Both the position numbers and the translations under genes were made by a program. From Oscillospiraceae bacterium (lineage in GTDB: Bacteria > Bacillota > Clostridia > Oscillospirales > Ruminococcaceae), in NCBI GenBank assembly GCA_900768245.1, contig CAAGCE010000190.1, forward strand, positions 1 to 10,719: DNA of 10,719 nucleotides. The letters run 5' to 3'. This document shows, in pieces, positions 7,138 through 10,719 of this stretch (the first letter of the stretch is position 1; each line of letters begins with the position of its first letter). The notes below the pieces were generated by a model that was not told the DNA's origin, did not search any database, and saw only the letters and a program-made list of their open reading frames with translations.

Positions 7138-9356
7138 TGATAGGCGATGACGCTTGCAGCACCTTTGTGGCACTTCTGAAAAGCATTCTGGATATTGTCA
7201 GTTCTATCGAAAAGGAAAAGAACAGGGCAAATGCCGCAAAGAAGCCCGATGTTCCGAAGATAAAGGTCGGAAAATTATCAAAACAGCATTTTGAAAAGCT
7301 CCAAAAAGCAGGAGCGGAATTCAAGTATATTACCGTGCCTGCCGAAAAGCTTTCCGAAATAGAGAAAACCGTCAGGAAAATGGGCGGCTCATATTTCAAT
7401 GCACAGGTGGGAGACAACAACAATGCCGTGCTTGCCGTTCCCGCAAGTCAGCTTGATCTTCTCAATATGGCTATGAAGCATATTGTGGCAAACGATATTG
7501 CTGAAAATTCGGACAGGATAATCGTCAAGGACGGAAAAGACCTTATTGATGCCGAAGATATGGGCATAGTTGACCGTGTAATGAACAAATACGATATTCC
7601 CGTCATTACCTTTAAAACCGATGAGGGAAAATATATGAATGTTGTCCCAAAAGAATATGACGGACAGTATTCAAAGGCTATGGCAGAAGCGGAGCAGGTC
7701 AAAAAGGAAGTCGGGAATATTGAGGTCACACGATATGAGCAGACTGCACCTCTCGACACTCTCGGCTTTGAAGCATATACCGTTTCCAAAGATGAAGCAA
7801 GGGAGCTTTTTGCCGCCGCAAAGGCAGATAATCTTGAAATCTCACTTATCCCTTATGAGGATAAGGTCGCTGTAATGTATAAATCGGATATTTCGGAGCA
7901 GATCGGCAGGGCAAGGGAAGAATATAAGGAAAGCTTGCAGGAATGCGAGGATTATCTGGTCGAGGTTTATGATAATGTTATCACTCTTGATATGCAGAGG
8001 CTTAATATCGAAGAGCTTAATACTACGGACAGCTTTTTTATGCGTGTTCCGAACACTTCGGGGCAGGACTATATCCGCATAAGCAAATCGGAAGCCGAAA
8101 TGATAAACGGCGGAAAAACTCTTAAATCGGAACTTGACTTTGATAAAAAGTACCCCGTGTATGATGTGAACGGAAAAGTGAAAAGGGCTGTCAGCGGAAG
8201 TGAGCTTACGGGATATTTCAATACCCGTAACAGACATATCAATAAAGATACAGCCGTGTATAAATACGGTACAGACGGCGGAGAGCTTCGCCGAATTGAC
8301 CTTTTCAATGCAAAGAAAAATGAGCTTATCAGCGTGAAAATGGGAAGTGCCGAGGAAATGCGGACAGCCCTTAAAGAAAGAGGGCTGAACAGCAAAACGG
8401 TGAACAAGCTCATTGAAGATATAAACAATAAACTGACCGACAAGCAGAAAGAAACATTTTCATATACAGCGGAAAAATCCGAAATTGTCTATGCGGATAT
8501 TCCGAATATCGGCGAGTATCTTGCACAGTCACAGCTTTCGCAGAAAGTGATCGGCAGGGCAGAATGTATCGGAGAAATTCCAAAGGATAACGGTGCAAAG
8601 TGCTGTATTCTTGACAACAACACGAATAAATTTGCGGTAATTCCCGTTATGCCTGCAAAAGAGGTGCAGGCTATGCTTTCGCAGATGGGATATTCGGAAG
8701 TGTCCGCAAAGGAGATCGCAGATAAGGTCACAGCTTCTTACCGAGAAAATGATGTTGGCTATGGAGAGCAGTTTATCAAGATGATGCCTGCTGCGGAAGA
8801 TCTGAAAAGATATGATGCTTCCAATGCGGAGCTTCGTGATATGGGATATTACAATAATAAGGACAGCACCATAATCATAAGAGATGATTCCGAGAATTAT
8901 CAGTATATGCAGGTCGAAAGGAACACTCCTCTTGCGGACGCTGAAAAGGCTCTCCGTGAAGATTTCGGGCTTGTTGATGATATTTCAGTTGCCTGTGCAA
9001 TGAAACAGCTCATAGCCGATAATTATGTAAATGATGCGCACACCTTTGAACATTCGGAAGCTTCAATAAAACAGCTTTCGGGTAATATGGCAGAGATAAC
9101 CTCAAAGAACAGCGGAAAATCGGAGATAATGCCTATCGGAAATATCAATGCGGAAAAGCTTGCTGAGCTTGGCATATCCGAAAAGGGTGCGGCAGATATA
9201 AGCAGATCGTTTGAAAAGAGCATAAGGGACAGCAAATTTCCCGACAGGCAGACCCTCGGCGGACTTAAACAGTTTGCACAGGAGAAATTCAAGGCACTTT
9301 CACAGGCTGTTAAGGACAAGTCCAAAGCCAAAGACAAGAGCGGACAGGAGCTTTAA
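7137..9356 (+). CDS. PcfB/DUF3801-like conjugation protein with long repeat-bearing C-terminus
   Basis: A 739-residue, soluble-looking protein with no signal peptide. The first 125 residues resemble the PcfB (DUF3801) family found beside VirD4-type coupling proteins in Gram-positive conjugative elements: a short helix, a Lys-rich stretch, then EKLQKAGAEFKYITVPAEKL and an alpha/beta pattern ending near IVANDIAEN. PcfB proteins are usually much shorter (roughly 150 residues, from memory), so the C-terminal 600 residues are an extension. In that part I see four degenerate alpha/beta repeats near residues 381-436, 486-535, 576-630 and 649-696. The tail is Lys-rich (about 715-739). In the pCF10 system PcfB helps link the relaxosome to the coupling protein, and a like role is inferred here. 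The coupling gene follows after 2 bases. The family call on the N-terminus is moderate; the rest is unassigned. Confidence 0.75.
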   Translation: MIGDDACSTFVALLKSILDIVSSIEKEKNRANAAKKPDVPKIKVGKLSKQHFEKLQKAGAEFKYITVPAEKLSEIEKTVRKMGGSYFNAQVGDNNNAVLAVPASQLDLLNMAMKHIVANDIAENSDRIIVKDGKDLIDAEDMGIVDRVMNKYDIPVITFKTDEGKYMNVVPKEYDGQYSKAMAEAEQVKKEVGNIEVTRYEQTAPLDTLGFEAYTVSKDEARELFAAAKADNLEISLIPYEDKVAVMYKSDISEQIGRAREEYKESLQECEDYLVEVYDNVITLDMQRLNIEELNTTDSFFMRVPNTSGQDYIRISKSEAEMINGGKTLKSELDFDKKYPVYDVNGKVKRAVSGSELTGYFNTRNRHINKDTAVYKYGTDGGELRRIDLFNAKKNELISVKMGSAEEMRTALKERGLNSKTVNKLIEDINNKLTDKQKETFSYTAEKSEIVYADIPNIGEYLAQSQLSQKVIGRAECIGEIPKDNGAKCCILDNNTNKFAVIPVMPAKEVQAMLSQMGYSEVSAKEIADKVTASYRENDVGYGEQFIKMMPAAEDLKRYDASNAELRDMGYYNNKDSTIIIRDDSENYQYMQVERNTPLADAEKALREDFGLVDDISVACAMKQLIADNYVNDAHTFEHSEASIKQLSGNMAEITSKNSGKSEIMPIGNINAEKLAELGISEKGAADISRSFEKSIRDSKFPDRQTLGGLKQFAQEKFKALSQAVKDKSKAKDKSGQEL

Positions 9357-9358
9357 TT

Positions 9359-10522
9359 ATGGCGAACAATATGGGAATCCCCGAAAAGAAAACCGATACG
9401 CTTCTGTATATCATAATCGTCTGCTGTATTATTGCCTTTCCCGTTATAGTTCTTGCAGGCTATACTCTTGAAATGACTGCCGACAAAAACGGGAATATCC
9501 AAGCGTTTGAAGCTATCGGAAGTATCGGGGAATATATGATTCCCCGAAATCTGGACAAAGCCTTTCAAGCCGTAATAAGCGGTAACGGACTGACAAGAAA
9601 TGCCTGTGTTTTCGGTTTGTTCGGCTGTATGATAGCCATAATGTACCGTCTTGTGGGAAACGGCAAGCGTTATCACCGCAGAGGTGTTGAACACGGTTCT
9701 GCAAGGTGGGGAAACCGGCAGGAGAAAGAGATAATTGCCGATACCACAAAAGCCGGCTTTTACAACAACGTTATATGTGCAAGCGATGTTTTTCTTGTGC
9801 TTGACCGAAAGGTCAGAGAGAAAAACGAAGCGGCGGAGGAAAAGTCCAAAGGCAGGAAAAAAGGCAGTCGGAAAAAGAAAAATCCGAGCAGGCTTGCGGG
9901 TACGGAAATATCAATAAAGGACGTAACAAGTGCAGGCAGGGAAGCAGAAAAGATAAAGCCGATGCTTAATCTTAATATGATAATTCTCGGCGGTTCAGGC
10001 ACGGGCAAGTCACGATTTTTCGTAAAGCCCAATCTGCTCCAATGCAACACTTCATTTGTTGTTACAGACCCATCGGGCGAGCTTGTGGAATCCTGCGGAA
10101 AGATGCTTATGCGGCACGGATATGAGATAAGAGTTTTTAATCTGAACGATATGAAGCATTCATCAAACTACAATCCGTTTCATTATCTCCGTGACAGCAC
10201 GGACGAAATAAACAGCAACAACGTCATAAAGATGATAAACGTGTTTATGACCAATACAAAGGGTGAGGGAAATTCCGGCGATCCCTTCTGGGACGATGCA
10301 ACACGGCTTCTGCTTTCATCACTTTGTTTCCTGCTCATTGAAACGGGAACGGAGGAAGAACAGAACTTTGCAGGAGTTCTTGACCTTATTCACAAGGCAA
10401 AGGTCATAGAGGGCAAGGAAGAAGAAAAGTCCGAGCTTGACCTTATGTTTGACAAACGCAAGGAAGCCGCTCCGAAAGCATTGTCGGTGCAGTATTACGA
10501 GGAATTTAAGCAGGCGGCAGGT
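9359..10522 (+). pseudogene. virD4: VirD4/TraG-type conjugal coupling protein, cut by a nested mobile element
   Basis: ATG 9359 is preceded by AGGAG (9346-9350). The protein begins with a membrane segment at about residues 15-36 and another at about 82-98, then the family motif EHGSARWG at 111-118. A Lys/Arg/Glu-rich insert covers about 150-180. The Walker A nucleotide-binding loop GGSGTGKS is at 211-218, followed by VTDPSGEL. Such proteins are membrane ATPases that bring the relaxase-bound DNA strand to the type IV channel. The match runs to EEFKQAAG, residue 388. Family members then continue with a Lys-rich segment and, later, the Walker B motif (DEF), all absent here. After G388 the sequence is that of another element, so the ATPase is incomplete and should not work unless that element leaves. 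The frame stays open into the recombinase. The exact cut point is approximate to a few bases. Confidence 0.8.
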
Positions 10523-10582
10523 GTTGTATGCTCTAAAAGACTTCTTAATCAAGCGGTTGGGAAGTCTCTTAGAACACACAAC
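10523..10582. repeat. 22-nt imperfect inverted repeat at the element's left end
   Basis: GTTGTATGCTCTAAAAGACT plus TC (10523-10544) matches the reverse complement of 10561-10582 at 19 of 22 positions, with a 16-base spacer. All mismatches are transitions. Its position at the junction suggests recombinase half-sites. The mismatches would be A-C pairs in RNA, so a DNA-binding site fits better than an RNA hairpin. Confidence 0.6.
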
Positions 10583-10609
10583 CTAAAACCGAAGGAAGGA
10601 GCGCAAGTT

Positions 10610-10719
10610 ATGAGAAAAAATGAGAAAATCACAGCTCTGTACGAACGACTGAGCCGTGATGACTTTGGCAAAGATGATGACCAACAGCGTGAGAGCAATT
10701 CCATTTCCAAAAAAAAGGC
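10610..10719 (+). CDS. Large serine recombinase (resolvase/TnpX-like), 3' partial
   Basis: ATG 10610 follows AAGGAG at 10596-10601 at 8 bases. Only 36 whole codons are visible. The start MRKNEKITALYERLSRDD is the family's N-terminal strand with the catalytic Ser15 (and Arg13) in YERLS, followed by QQRESNSIS. Large serine recombinases of this kind cut and join the ends of transposons such as Tn4451, Tn5397 and many gut Firmicutes elements, moving them in and out of DNA. The gene is in frame with the interrupted coupling protein upstream, with no stop between. No separate promoter is clear, so it may be expressed from the conjugation operon or after circularisation. Near the window end an A8 run (10709-10716) gives KKK where I recall NQK in relatives. 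Confidence 0.85.
   Translation, partial: MRKNEKITALYERLSRDDFGKDDDQQRESNSISKKK

Larger units (their letters stand above)
10523..10719 (+). mobile_element. Left end of a serine-recombinase mobile element inserted in virD4 (partial)
   Basis: The coupling-protein similarity stops near 10522, and within 90 bases a large serine recombinase gene starts, with an inverted repeat between. This is the usual arrangement of Tn4451/Tn5397-like elements, whose TnpX/TndX recombinase lies next to one end. The right end is outside the window. The boundary could lie a few bases either side of 10520. Confidence 0.65.

Noticed and set aside
7010..9337. Several reverse-strand frames of 60-140 codons across the PcfB-like gene
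   Set aside because: They are shadows of a codon-biased forward gene with a good start and operon links.

Overview
The window looks like a piece of a low-to-mid GC, Gram-positive gut or rumen bacterium of the Ruminococcus/Oscillospiraceae type. This is an inference from four things: a secreted protein with a cellulose-binding-module tail, a Glu/Thr/Pro-rich linker and Ca-binding 'thrombospondin type 3' repeats; lipoproteins with Firmicutes-style lipoboxes; strong AGGAGG-like ribosome binding sites; and a conjugation operon of the PcfB/VirD4 kind common in gut Firmicutes integrative elements.

Region 1 (1-3294) is the 3' part of one long open frame that has no start in the window. It encodes, in order, the end of a CBM2-like domain, a linker, TSP3-type Asp-rich repeats, a beta-rich domain, a degenerate von Willebrand A-like domain, more TSP3 repeats, and a C-terminal lysozyme/soluble-lytic-transglycosylase-like domain. 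Base composition turns clearly AT-richer at about 2100, at a domain boundary, so the C-terminal third may have been exchanged.

Region 2 (3200-5821) holds two AT-rich lipoprotein genes. The first starts 95 bases inside the end of the large gene. They are separated by about 320 bases containing a small orphan reading frame and a perfect 13-bp hairpin terminator. The layout (secreted multidomain protein with a peptidoglycan-lysis-like tip, then an overlapping surface lipoprotein in the same AT-rich DNA) resembles an effector plus immunity pair, but that is a hypothesis.

Region 3 (5822-6219) is non-coding. It has a strong intrinsic terminator, an inverted repeat, three CTRTCAC direct repeats and an extended -10 promoter facing right.

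Region 4 (6220-10522) is the start of a conjugation operon: a lipoprotein, a long PcfB/DUF3801-like protein with degenerate internal repeats, and a VirD4/TraG-type coupling protein, joined by a 1-base overlap and a 2-base gap. The coupling protein is cut after residue 388, before its Walker B region. From about 10523 the sequence becomes the left end of a second mobile element: a 22-nt imperfect inverted repeat, then the first 36 codons of a large serine recombinase. So one mobile element sits inside another. By chance or selection, the interrupted gene stays in frame with the recombinase.
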